Assembly: GCF_900101685.1 (NCBI RefSeq)
Contig: NZ_FMZZ01000013.1
Coordinates: 1 to 64,000 of the forward strand
Source: Actinokineospora iranica
GTDB taxonomy: Bacteria > Actinomycetota > Actinomycetes > Mycobacteriales > Pseudonocardiaceae
DNA: 64,000 nucleotides
Reading direction: 5' to 3'
Shown here: piece after piece, positions 8,319-15,415 of the stretch
How the letters are laid out: every line of letters starts with the position of its first letter
Position numbering within the stretch: position 1 is the first letter of the stretch
Notes under the pieces: model-generated
Databases searched by the model: none
The model's input: only the letters and a program-made list of their open reading frames with translations
Told to the model about the DNA's origin: nothing
Made by a program: the position numbers and the translations under genes

Positions 8319-8492
8319 ATGTCCGGAAGCGACCTACCCAAGGAAGCCCCGCCGCCCAGAGGCAGCCGCACACCGGTCCTGCGGGCAACTTCTGCTCAAG
8401 CGCAGCCGCGACCGAATGAGGTGCTGCGTCGGTGGAGCAGCGTGCGCTCCTGCACCGCCCCCGTTGAACCGGAGATGGCGAGCGGCTTCTGA
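8319..8492 (+). CDS. Small hypothetical protein (57 aa)
   Basis: ATG 8319 follows GAGAGAGAAAG at good distance. The 57-residue product is Pro/Ser/Arg-rich (MSGSDLPKEAPPPRG) and looks disordered. It stands directly before the structured element at 8545, so it might be a leader peptide rather than an independent gene. Evidence is limited to the start signal and an uninterrupted frame. Confidence 0.35.
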   Translation: MSGSDLPKEAPPPRGSRTPVLRATSAQAQPRPNEVLRRWSSVRSCTAPVEPEMASGF

Positions 8493-8544
8493 GAGGGAGG
8501 GGGCAAGCGGGTTCGGACCGGGGCTGGCGATCTGCTCTCAACGA

Positions 8545-8660
8545 ATCAGGTCGTGGCCGGGTTCGCGCCGATGAACCCGGCCAAAAAGACGGCCGGAACC
8601 CCGCCGCCCCCTTCGGAGCCCGGCCACGACCTGATCTTCGCTCCGCAGATCGACAGCCCC
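8545..8660 (+). ncRNA. Candidate structured RNA element, copy 1 of 2
   Basis: A 17-bp outer stem pairs 8545-8561 with 8619-8635. Inside are a potential GGGTTC/GAACCC pairing (which would compete for the last bases of the outer stem) and a CCGGCC-AAAAAGAC-GGCCGG hairpin at 8577-8596. A conserved 3' tail (GCTCCGCAGATCGACAGCCCC less its first base) ends at 8660. A second copy lies at 48356-48467. The cores are almost identical, while the outer stems differ but still pair in each copy. Both copies precede + strand genes. It could be a cis-regulatory RNA, a small RNA or a DNA-level site. Confidence 0.55.
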
Positions 8661-8818
8661 CTCCGGCCGAACCCACTCGATGAGTGCCGTCGGGTGGTTG
8701 AGGGCCGGGACGTGTTGCCGGTGACCTGATCACCGATCTGCGAAGAAGTTCTCGCCATGCGCCCCGGGCGTCTGGCCCGCCCTGCCGCTCCGTTCCCGTG
8801 CTGAAGGAATCACACGCC

Positions 8819-8959
8819 ATGTCGTCTGTCCTGGTCTGGACGTCCGAAACGCCCCCGCCGTCCGCGCCGCCACTCCCCGCCGACGAGATCTACGTGATCT
8901 GCCGCCTCTGCTGGTACGAAAAGGTCGCCGGTGAGCCCTGCGGCCTGCCCTGCGTGTGA
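8819..8959 (+). CDS. Small Cys-rich protein (46 aa)
   Basis: ATG 8819 follows TGAAGGAAT. The 46-residue product has a Pro-rich N-terminal half and ends with CRLCWYEKV, then PCGLPCV, four Cys that could form a zinc knuckle. It is the first gene after structured element copy 1 and lies upstream of the PP-loop gene. Family unknown. Confidence 0.45.
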   Translation: MSSVLVWTSETPPPSAPPLPADEIYVICRLCWYEKVAGEPCGLPCV

Positions 8960-9107
8960 AGTGCCCGACGGCCGCCGGGCTACTCAACCAGGACGCCGGG
9001 TGCCGCCGTCTCGTGCGCATCTACTTACCGTCCCGCCCACCGAAAGCGCTGCCGGACGGCGTGCCCAATGCCGATCGCCGCCCCGGTTCGCGCCCGACAG
9101 GAAGGAG

Positions 9108-9962
9108 TTGGCCATCGCGCCCTCTGCGCCCCCTGCATGCTCCAATCCGTGCTCGCGACTGTTACCGGCCCCCGCTGACACAGCGCCGGTCGAGTTCGAT
9201 TGGGACGCCCACGATGTCGTCGTCGTAGGTGACTCCGGCGGCAAGGACTCCAGGGTCACTCTGGACACGGTGTGCAGGCAAGCCGACGCGGCCGGAGCGC
9301 TGCACAAGGTGCGCGTCCTGCACTGCGATCTAGGCCGGACCCCGGAGGGGCACCTCGTCGAATGGCCGGGCGCGGAAGCCGTCGCCAGACGCGGCGCGGC
9401 TCTCTACGGGGTGCCGTTCGCCGTCCGCCGTTCCTCTCGCTGGCCCAGCCTCTTGCACCGCATCCTCGATCGCGGGCGGTGGCCCGGGTTTTTCGCCCGC
9501 TATTGCACCAGCGAGATGAAGACCGCGGTCGGTCGCGACTACATCGACGAACTCGGGAACGAGTTGGCACTCGGCCGACCGGTCCGGGCGGGGTACGCGC
9601 TCGGGATGCGCGCCGACGAGTCCCGCAACCGCGCACGGCAGCCGGTCCTGGCGCCCCACCGGATGTCGGCGCCGAGCAAGCGGCTCGTCACCGCCTGGCT
9701 GCCCATCCACGGCCTCAGCGAAAGCGACGTCTGGAGCGCGATCCGCTCCGGGAACCTGCCGTATCACGAAGCATACGACCTGGGTATGCGCCGGTTGTCG
9801 TGCCGCCTGTGCCCGCTCGCGGCACGAGACGACCTGTTCCTCTCGGCGAGGCTGAATCCCGAGGTGGCCAGGGAGTTCGCAGCCGCGGAGGAACGCATGG
9901 GCTCGCCGTTCAAGAACGGCTTGACGATGAGGCAAGTCATCGAGCGCGCCAGCGGAGGGTAA
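9108..9962 (+). CDS. PP-loop ATPase of the PAPS-reductase-like family
   Basis: The core begins with VVVVGDSGGKDSRVT, the SGGxDS PP-loop that binds and adenylates with ATP. It is followed by HCDLGRTPEGHLVEWPG and, near the end, LSCRLCPLAARDDL with two Cys. This resembles the phosphoadenosine-phosphosulfate-reductase-like proteins frequent on actinobacterial plasmids and phages, whose substrate is usually unknown. The start is uncertain: I chose TTG 9108 next to GAAGGAG, but the spacing is poor, and GTG 8931 would overlap the preceding small gene. Length from 9108 is 284 residues. Confidence 0.7.
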   Translation: MAIAPSAPPACSNPCSRLLPAPADTAPVEFDWDAHDVVVVGDSGGKDSRVTLDTVCRQADAAGALHKVRVLHCDLGRTPEGHLVEWPGAEAVARRGAALYGVPFAVRRSSRWPSLLHRILDRGRWPGFFARYCTSEMKTAVGRDYIDELGNELALGRPVRAGYALGMRADESRNRARQPVLAPHRMSAPSKRLVTAWLPIHGLSESDVWSAIRSGNLPYHEAYDLGMRRLSCRLCPLAARDDLFLSARLNPEVAREFAAAEERMGSPFKNGLTMRQVIERASGG

Positions 9963-10002
9963 GCGGGCGTTGCCCATGACCCGAGACCGCGACCAGGGAC
10001 AT

Positions 10003-10119
10003 CCCGTGCGGGCGGGGCTACGCACGCTGCACCGCCGCCTTTGTCCGGTGCAAGCCCGAAAAGAGGGCTTGCACCGGACAAAGCGGCAGCGCGGGAGCGC
10101 AGCGCCCCGCCCGCACGGG
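10003..10119 (+). repeat. Nested palindrome with CAAGCCC/GGGCTTG core
   Basis: Outer 15-base arms CCCGTGCGGGCGGGG (10003-10017) and complement (10105-10119) enclose perfect 19-base inner arms at 10039-10057 and 10065-10083, with the loop CGAAAAG between them. The structure ends about 85 bases before the next start and has the same size and nesting as the one at 5669-5799. Confidence 0.7.
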
Positions 10120-10204
10120 GTGATGCGCCACCACGTAGCGCTGCGCCGTCAAGGGCACACCGTGCGAAAGGCGGGCTCCCTGACGAGCAAGGAGCAACCC
10201 CGCG

Positions 10205-11125
10205 ATGAGCACCGAACACATCATCGGTCCTCAGGTCATCGAGCACCGCGTCCACTGGGTGCACACCGGCATCGAAGCGCCCTTCCTATTCAGCGCGATC
10301 TGCTACCCCTACCTCGAGACACCGAGAGGTGTCGCCTTCACCGCGAAACTGGTGCACCCGCAGCGCGGCGTCGTGGGCCAGATCCACAACAGCGGCAACG
10401 GCGGACCGACCACCTTCCACGCCGAGGACAAATCGCGCTTCTCCGAGCAGGATCTGGAGACCTTCCTCCGGCGCAGCCTCCAAGACGGAGAGCCGATGAG
10501 CACGGGCTTCTCCGGGATCGAGCACCTGCTGGAAGAAATCATCACCGAGACCGAGACCGCCCAGACGGTGGCCATGGCCCGGGGCGCTCACGACAGCGTC
10601 ATCCGCAGCTTCGCACCGAAGCAGGCCGACACCGGATACGGCCCGTACCGCGGGGTGGCCATGCGATTCAGCCGCATCCTGGTTCACCGCTCCACACGAC
10701 GGCGGCTCGCCGACGAACTCGCCACCAACCCCGATCACCGGCTGTACGAGCCTGGCGCCTTCTGGCAGCTGTTCGACAACGAGAAGTGGATCGACCTGCT
10801 CGGCCCCGACCCGCTGCCCGAGGAGAAGGTCGCCGCCCGGTTCGACGCCCTCGACCACCTCCGCGGCAGCGCACCGGACACAGGGTGGAACCGCAAGCAG
10901 CTGCGCATCGACGGGGTCAGGCACCACGTCACCGGCGACCCAGCCGGGCAGTTCTGGCTGCTCACCGACAAAAAGAGCATCGGCGACCTGAGCACCTGGT
11001 GTTGGTGCTCGCCTCGACGCAGCGCGCGGACCGCGCCGTTCGAGCTGTGGAATGGCCGGGTCCTGGAGGCCACCGGGCTCATCCACGCCGACAGCGACTG
11101 CCGCCGTTTGGTCCGCATCGACTGA
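10205..11125 (+). CDS. Hypothetical protein
   Basis: A 306-residue soluble protein. ATG 10205 follows AGGAGCAACCCCG. The middle part is helical (IEHLLEEIITETETAQTVAMAR) and the C-terminal part is rich in Trp (WCWCSPRR, FWLLTDKKS). I see no known catalytic motif. It lies between two PP-loop genes and may belong to the same functional group, but that is only positional inference. Confidence 0.6.
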   Translation: MSTEHIIGPQVIEHRVHWVHTGIEAPFLFSAICYPYLETPRGVAFTAKLVHPQRGVVGQIHNSGNGGPTTFHAEDKSRFSEQDLETFLRRSLQDGEPMSTGFSGIEHLLEEIITETETAQTVAMARGAHDSVIRSFAPKQADTGYGPYRGVAMRFSRILVHRSTRRRLADELATNPDHRLYEPGAFWQLFDNEKWIDLLGPDPLPEEKVAARFDALDHLRGSAPDTGWNRKQLRIDGVRHHVTGDPAGQFWLLTDKKSIGDLSTWCWCSPRRSARTAPFELWNGRVLEATGLIHADSDCRRLVRID

Positions 11126-11174
11126 CCTCCTTGAGCGCGCACACCCAACCCGCTCGACGCCGATGCCGCTCGCC

Positions 11175-11208
11175 CCCGCCCGCCTGCTGACGCGCGCAGG
11201 CGGGCGGG
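11175..11208 (+). terminator. 13-bp G+C hairpin upstream of the interrupted PP-loop gene
   Basis: CCCGCCCGCCTGC (11175-11187) pairs with its complement (11196-11208) around an 8-base loop. A GGAGG follows at 11225, with a 14-codon TTG-start leader (11235-11279) whose stop overlaps the ATG at 11276. Confidence 0.5.
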
Positions 11209-11275
11209 CCGCCCACGTCCACCAGGAGGTTCCCTTGGGCTGCGCCCGCCCGCGCGCTGCCACCGGCGGTGTCCG

Positions 11276-11601
11276 ATGACCGCTCTGCTTGTCCGTCCTC
11301 TCCTTGATCCGCTCGGCGACCGGGTCGACGAGGCGAGCGCCCACGCCACCGTCGTGCGCGCCCAGGCCATGCTGGGGCTGCGGCGGTCCACCGCCCCACC
11401 ACCGGGGGCTCGTCCGCTGGCATCCGTGCGCGGCCAACCACCGCCTCGGGTGGTTCTCGGGTACGGCCTCGGGGTCGACTCCACCGCGATCCTCGCTCGG
11501 TGGCTGACCGACCCGGCATCTCGGGACTTCGACCTGCGGGACCTGGTCGTGGTCACCGGCATGACCGGACAGGAGTGGCCCGCCACCCGGGCGCTGGTGG
11601 A
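11276..11601 (+). pseudogene. N-terminal part of an interrupted PP-loop ATPase gene
   Basis: ATG 11276 begins a protein whose PP-loop reads VVLGYGLGVDSTAILARW, followed by FDLRDLVVVTGMTGQEWPAT, the N-terminal third of an actinobacterial PAPS-reductase-like family. Homology stops at about 11601 within ALV. The continuation (RHVLPMITAAGVRYIQVAR) is found 8 kb away at 19610 in the same orientation, so the gene was split by an insertion. The frame continues into non-homologous DNA, so no normal product is made. Confidence 0.7.
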
Positions 11602-11740
11602 TATCGGTAATCCCTGCTATCAGAACGTGCTGAGTTCAGCCCGCTCAGGTGATCACGAGCTGTTCGAATGGGCGCTCCTGGTAGGACGGTCAGCAGGGGA
11701 GTCGCAGAGTCGGGCACCGTGTTGTTCGATGAGCCTCAAT

Positions 11741-11840
11741 TCAGCATGGTCCGGTCGCGTGGCTCGCCCGAAGTGCGGCTTTGTCGATCTTGCCGATTGC
11801 GTTCTTCGGAATGGTCGAGCACGACCAAGGAGGTCGGGCC
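11741..11840 (-). pseudogene. C-terminal remnant of an acyl-CoA ligase-type enzyme
   Basis: On the minus strand the last codons read IPKNAIGKIDKAALRASHA then stop. This is the PKxxxGKIxK(xx)LR tail, with the catalytic Lys, of class I adenylate-forming enzymes. The preceding PTSLVVLD lies in a different frame, so at least one frameshift separates them, and nothing of the main domain remains upstream, where the TetR gene lies. Confidence 0.5.
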
Positions 11841-11911
11841 GCTCGTGGCCGTTGAGGCTGTCCGCGCAGCGTGCTTTCTGCGCGCCGGAGTTGACGACGC
11901 AGCCGGGTGGC

Positions 11912-12499
11912 TCAGTGTTCCGGTCCGGCGTCCAGCGCTGCCAGGGCGTTGCGGATGCCTTGCTCCAGCACCTCGTCGGCGAGCCGTCGGTCGGCGAGGG
12001 CGCGGGCGAGTTGCAGGGTCCCGACCATAAGGGCGTAGACGCTGAGCACCTTGACCCGCGCGGACCGCAGATCGCGCGGCGCCAGCCGAGCGGCGATGTC
12101 GTCGATGATCCCGAGGACGCTGTCCGTGTACGCCTGCTTGGTCGGGTCCGCGCACCGGCTGATCTCGTCGAGCAGGGCGGCCGACGGGCAGCCCTCCTCG
12201 GGGTTGTCGCGGTGTTCGGGTGAGAGGTAGGTGCGCACCATCGCCTCGATCCCGGCGCGGCCGGGTTCGAATGAGGTGAGCCACTCGCGCTGGCCGCGTA
12301 GTTGCTCGCAGACCGCAGTGGCGACGAGATCCTCTTTGGACTCGAAGTGGGCGTAGAAGGCGCCGTTGGTCAGGCCCGCGTCCTTCATGAGCGTGGCGAC
12401 CCCGGAGCCGTCGATGCCGTCGCGCTTGAACCGGCGACCGGCCGTCTCGACGATCCGCTGCCTCGTCGCCTGCTTGTGCTCTTTCCCGTACCGCACCAC
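11912..12499 (-). CDS. TetR-family transcriptional repressor
   Basis: The GTG at 12499 is chosen because GGAGG lies 6 bases before it and the family usually starts VRYGKEHKQATRQRI. Residues 5-55 hold the TetR helix-turn-helix (GIDGSGVATLMKDAGLTNGA, then FYAHFESKEDL). The C-terminal ligand domain follows, with CPSAALLDEISR as in TetR proteins next to oxidoreductases. The length of 195 residues is normal. It is divergent from the SDR gene; two operator-like repeats lie in the shared promoter region, so it probably represses itself and the SDR-reductase-hydrolase operon. Confidence 0.85.
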   Translation of the reverse strand: MVRYGKEHKQATRQRIVETAGRRFKRDGIDGSGVATLMKDAGLTNGAFYAHFESKEDLVATAVCEQLRGQREWLTSFEPGRAGIEAMVRTYLSPEHRDNPEEGCPSAALLDEISRCADPTKQAYTDSVLGIIDDIAARLAPRDLRSARVKVLSVYALMVGTLQLARALADRRLADEVLEQGIRNALAALDAGPEH

Positions 12500-12529
12500 G
12501 CGCTCCTCCGCTCGGCCTGTCACCCATGT

Positions 12530-12607
12530 TAGTACGGTCATAATTCAAAACGGCCCGAACCCTTGCGCGCAAGGTCTGACCCTGCCTATGGTAGTACGAT
12601 CGTAATC
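12530..12607. promoter_or_regulatory. Divergent promoter with two TetR-type operators
   Basis: TAGTACGGTCATAATT (12530-12545) and TAGTACGATCGTAATC (12592-12607) are repeats around a TACGATCGTA-type palindrome, one next to each divergent gene. Between them is a perfect 14-base palindrome CCTTGCGCGCAAGG (12561-12574). A plausible rightward promoter is TTGCGC (12563) with TATGGT (12587). Confidence 0.65.
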
Positions 12608-12623
12608 TAAAGGGATGGGAGCC

Positions 12624-13442
12624 ATGAAGACAACATCTCCGCAGGTGGCGCTGGTGACAGGCGCGTCATCCGGCATCGGCAAGGCCGCCACGCTCACCCT
12701 CGCGGACGCGGGCTTCACGGTGATCGGAACGAGCCGTGACACCTCGCGCATCGCCCCAGGCAACGGCGTGACGTTCCTGGACCTTGACGTGACCAGCGAC
12801 GAGTCGGTGGCAGGCGTCGTCGAGCAGGTGCTCGACCGCTTCGGTCGGCTCGACGTGCTGGTCAACAACGCCGGGATCGGCGGCAACGGCGCCGCCGAGG
12901 AATTCTCGGTCGCCCAGACCCAGAACGTGTTCGACGTCAACGTCTTCGGCCTCATACGCATGACGAAGGCCGTCCTGCCGCACATGCGCGCCCGCGGCAG
13001 CGGCCGCATCATCAACGTCTCGTCCGTCGCCGGCTTCGTACCCAACCCCTTCATGGCCAACTACGTCGCGACCAAGCACGCGGTCGAGGGGTACTCCGAA
13101 TCACTGGACCACGAAGTCCGCGAACACGGCGTGCGGGTGCTGCGGGTCCAGCCCGGCCCGGTCAACACCCCGTTCGACGCCAACCAGGTGCAGGCCGACA
13201 CCCCGCTAGCGGTCTACGCGCACCGACGGGGCGTCTTCGAGGACGTCATGAGGGAGACGATGCGCGGCGGCGACGATCCCGCCGTCGTCGCCAAGGTGAT
13301 CGCTGCGGCGGCCACCGACCCGAAACCGAAACTGCGCTACACCGCGGGCTCGACGGCGAGCCGCGTCAGCGTGCTGCGCCGCATCCTCCCCGCACGGGCC
13401 TTCGACAAGAGCGTCCGCAAACTCAACCGGATGGGGCGCTGA
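12624..13442 (+). CDS. Short-chain dehydrogenase/reductase (SDR)
   Basis: A classical SDR of 272 residues. The NAD(P) motif TGASSGIGKA lies near residue 13, NNAG near residue 85, and the catalytic Ser-Tyr-Lys is visible in INVSSVAGF and YVATKHAVEG. I chose ATG 12624 over 12615 because AAAGGG is correctly spaced only for the former. It is the first gene of a three-gene operon under the TetR operator. Substrate unknown; the set with a reductase and hydrolase suggests detoxification or modification of a small carbonyl or ester compound. Confidence 0.85.
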   Translation: MKTTSPQVALVTGASSGIGKAATLTLADAGFTVIGTSRDTSRIAPGNGVTFLDLDVTSDESVAGVVEQVLDRFGRLDVLVNNAGIGGNGAAEEFSVAQTQNVFDVNVFGLIRMTKAVLPHMRARGSGRIINVSSVAGFVPNPFMANYVATKHAVEGYSESLDHEVREHGVRVLRVQPGPVNTPFDANQVQADTPLAVYAHRRGVFEDVMRETMRGGDDPAVVAKVIAAAATDPKPKLRYTAGSTASRVSVLRRILPARAFDKSVRKLNRMGR

Positions 13443-13443
13443 C

Positions 13444-14448
13444 ATGCGGGCATTCACCCTCGACCGCTACGGAAAGACCGGCAACGACCTGCGGGCCGCC
13501 GACATGCCCGAGCCCGAGGTGCGCGAACACGACGTGCTCGTCCAAGTTCACGCCGCGGGCGTCAACGTGCTGGATGCCAAGATCCGGGACGGCGAGTTCA
13601 AGCTGATCCTGCCCTACCGCCTGCCGTTGATCCTGGGCAACGACGTGGCCGGCGTCGTGGTCCACGTCGGGGCCCAGGTCCGCAAGTTCAAACCGGGCGA
13701 CAAGGTCTACGCGCGACCGGACAAGGACCGCATCGGCACCTTCGCCGAATTCATCGCCATCCACGAAAACGACCTCGCCGCCAAGCCGGAGAACCTCACG
13801 ATGGAGGAAGCGGCCTCCGTCCCGCTGGTCGGCTTGACCGCCTGGCAAGCATTGATCGAAATCGCCGGCCTGCGGAAGGGGCAGAAGGTCTTCATCCACG
13901 CCGGATCCGGCGGTGTGGGGACCTTCGCGATCCAGTTGGCGAAGTATCTCGGCGCGACCGTGGCCACGACGACCAGCGCGGCCAACATCGACCTGGTCAC
14001 CAGCCTCGGCGCGGATATCGTGATCGACTACCGCAAGGACGACTTCGAAACCGTCCTCCACGACTACGACGTAGTGGTCAACAGCCTCGACAACGCAACG
14101 CTCATGAAATCCCTGCGCGTGCTCAAACCCGGCGGAAAGCTCATCTCGATCTCCGGCCCACCGGACCCGGCCTTCGCTCGGGAACTCGGCAAGCCGTGGA
14201 TCCTGCGGCCGGTGATGCGCGTCCTGAGCCATCGGATCAGGAAAGCCGCCAAGCGTCGCGGAATCAGCTACTCGTTCCTCTTCATGCGGGCGAGCGGAGC
14301 CCAGCTCCGCGAGATCACGTCGCTTATCGACTCCGGGATCATCCGGCCGGTCATGGACCGCGTCTTCCCGTTCGAATCCACCAACGACGCCATGGCGTAC
14401 GTCGAAAAGGGACGCACCAAAGGCAAAGTCGTCATCAAGGTGAAATAG
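13444..14448 (+). CDS. NADP-dependent medium-chain (quinone-type) oxidoreductase
   Basis: A 334-residue MDR-superfamily protein with the GroES-like N-terminal part (VLVQVHAAGVNVLDAKIRDG, then GNDVAGVV) and the Rossmann motif HAGSGGVGTFAIQLAK near residue 150. The structural-zinc Cys residues of alcohol dehydrogenases are absent, so it belongs with the zinc-free quinone/enoyl reductases. It starts one base after the SDR stop, indicating translational coupling. Confidence 0.85.
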   Translation: MRAFTLDRYGKTGNDLRAADMPEPEVREHDVLVQVHAAGVNVLDAKIRDGEFKLILPYRLPLILGNDVAGVVVHVGAQVRKFKPGDKVYARPDKDRIGTFAEFIAIHENDLAAKPENLTMEEAASVPLVGLTAWQALIEIAGLRKGQKVFIHAGSGGVGTFAIQLAKYLGATVATTTSAANIDLVTSLGADIVIDYRKDDFETVLHDYDVVVNSLDNATLMKSLRVLKPGGKLISISGPPDPAFARELGKPWILRPVMRVLSHRIRKAAKRRGISYSFLFMRASGAQLREITSLIDSGIIRPVMDRVFPFESTNDAMAYVEKGRTKGKVVIKVK

Positions 14449-14468
14449 CCATCAGAAGGAGCTGAACC

Positions 14469-15311
14469 ATGACTGTGCGCACCACTTACCAAGACGCCCC
14501 GACCAAGACCGCCGACATCGACGGGGTAACGTTCGCCTACCGGGAGCTGGGGCCGCACACCGGCACCCCGGTAATCTTCCTCAACCACCTGGCCGCAGTC
14601 TTGGACAACTGGGACCCCCGAGTCGTCGACGGCATCGCCGCGCGACACCACGTGATCACCTTCGACAACCGGGGAATCGGCGCCTCACAAGGCACAACCC
14701 CGCGCTCGGTGACCACGATGGCACGCGACGCCGTCGCCTTCATCCGGGCACTGGGCCACGACCAGGTCGACCTCCTCGGATTCTCACTCGGCGGCTTCGT
14801 CGCCCAGGTGATCGCCGAAGAGGAACCACGACTGGTCCGCAAGCTTATCCTCGCGGGCACCGGCCCGGCCGGCGGCGAAGGCATCGACAAGGTCACTGCG
14901 ATCACCCTGCTCGACACCCTGAAAGCCACGCTGACCTTCAAAGACCCGAAGGAATATCTCTTCTTCACCGGCACCGTCAACGGCAAGGCCTCGGCCCGGC
15001 AGTTCGTGAACCGACTGCAGGAACGCACGGACAACCGCGACAAGGCGATCTCCGTCACCGCATTCCGCAACCAGCTCAAAGCCATCCACACCTGGGGACG
15101 CCAGAAGCCATCCGACCTCAGCGTCATCCACCATCCCGTCCTGATCGCCAACGGCGACCACGACAGGATGGTGCCCAGCAGCAACTCCGCCGACCTGGCC
15201 CGGCGCCTGCCCAATGCCCAGCTCACGCTCTACCCCGACGCCGGACACGGCGGCATCTTCCAATACCACGACAAGTTCGTCGACGAAGCCATCAATTTCC
15301 TCGACTCGTGA
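14469..15311 (+). CDS. Alpha/beta-fold hydrolase
   Basis: A 280-residue alpha/beta hydrolase. The nucleophile elbow is GFSLGG (Ser near residue 102), the acid is in NGDHDRMVP and the catalytic His in GHGG near the C-terminus. FDNRGIGAS is typical of the perhydrolase/haloperoxidase-like branch. ATG follows AGAAGGAGC, 20 bases after the reductase gene, completing the operon. Substrate unknown. Confidence 0.85.
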   Translation: MTVRTTYQDAPTKTADIDGVTFAYRELGPHTGTPVIFLNHLAAVLDNWDPRVVDGIAARHHVITFDNRGIGASQGTTPRSVTTMARDAVAFIRALGHDQVDLLGFSLGGFVAQVIAEEEPRLVRKLILAGTGPAGGEGIDKVTAITLLDTLKATLTFKDPKEYLFFTGTVNGKASARQFVNRLQERTDNRDKAISVTAFRNQLKAIHTWGRQKPSDLSVIHHPVLIANGDHDRMVPSSNSADLARRLPNAQLTLYPDAGHGGIFQYHDKFVDEAINFLDS

Positions 15312-15415
15312 CGTCCAGGCTCACGCCTTCGCCCCCATCACGAAGTGCTGATGAGCCGTGCGGCTGATGAACGGTCGGCGCAAAATGGTTCGAAACGACC
15401 CCTCATGCTGCAGTG

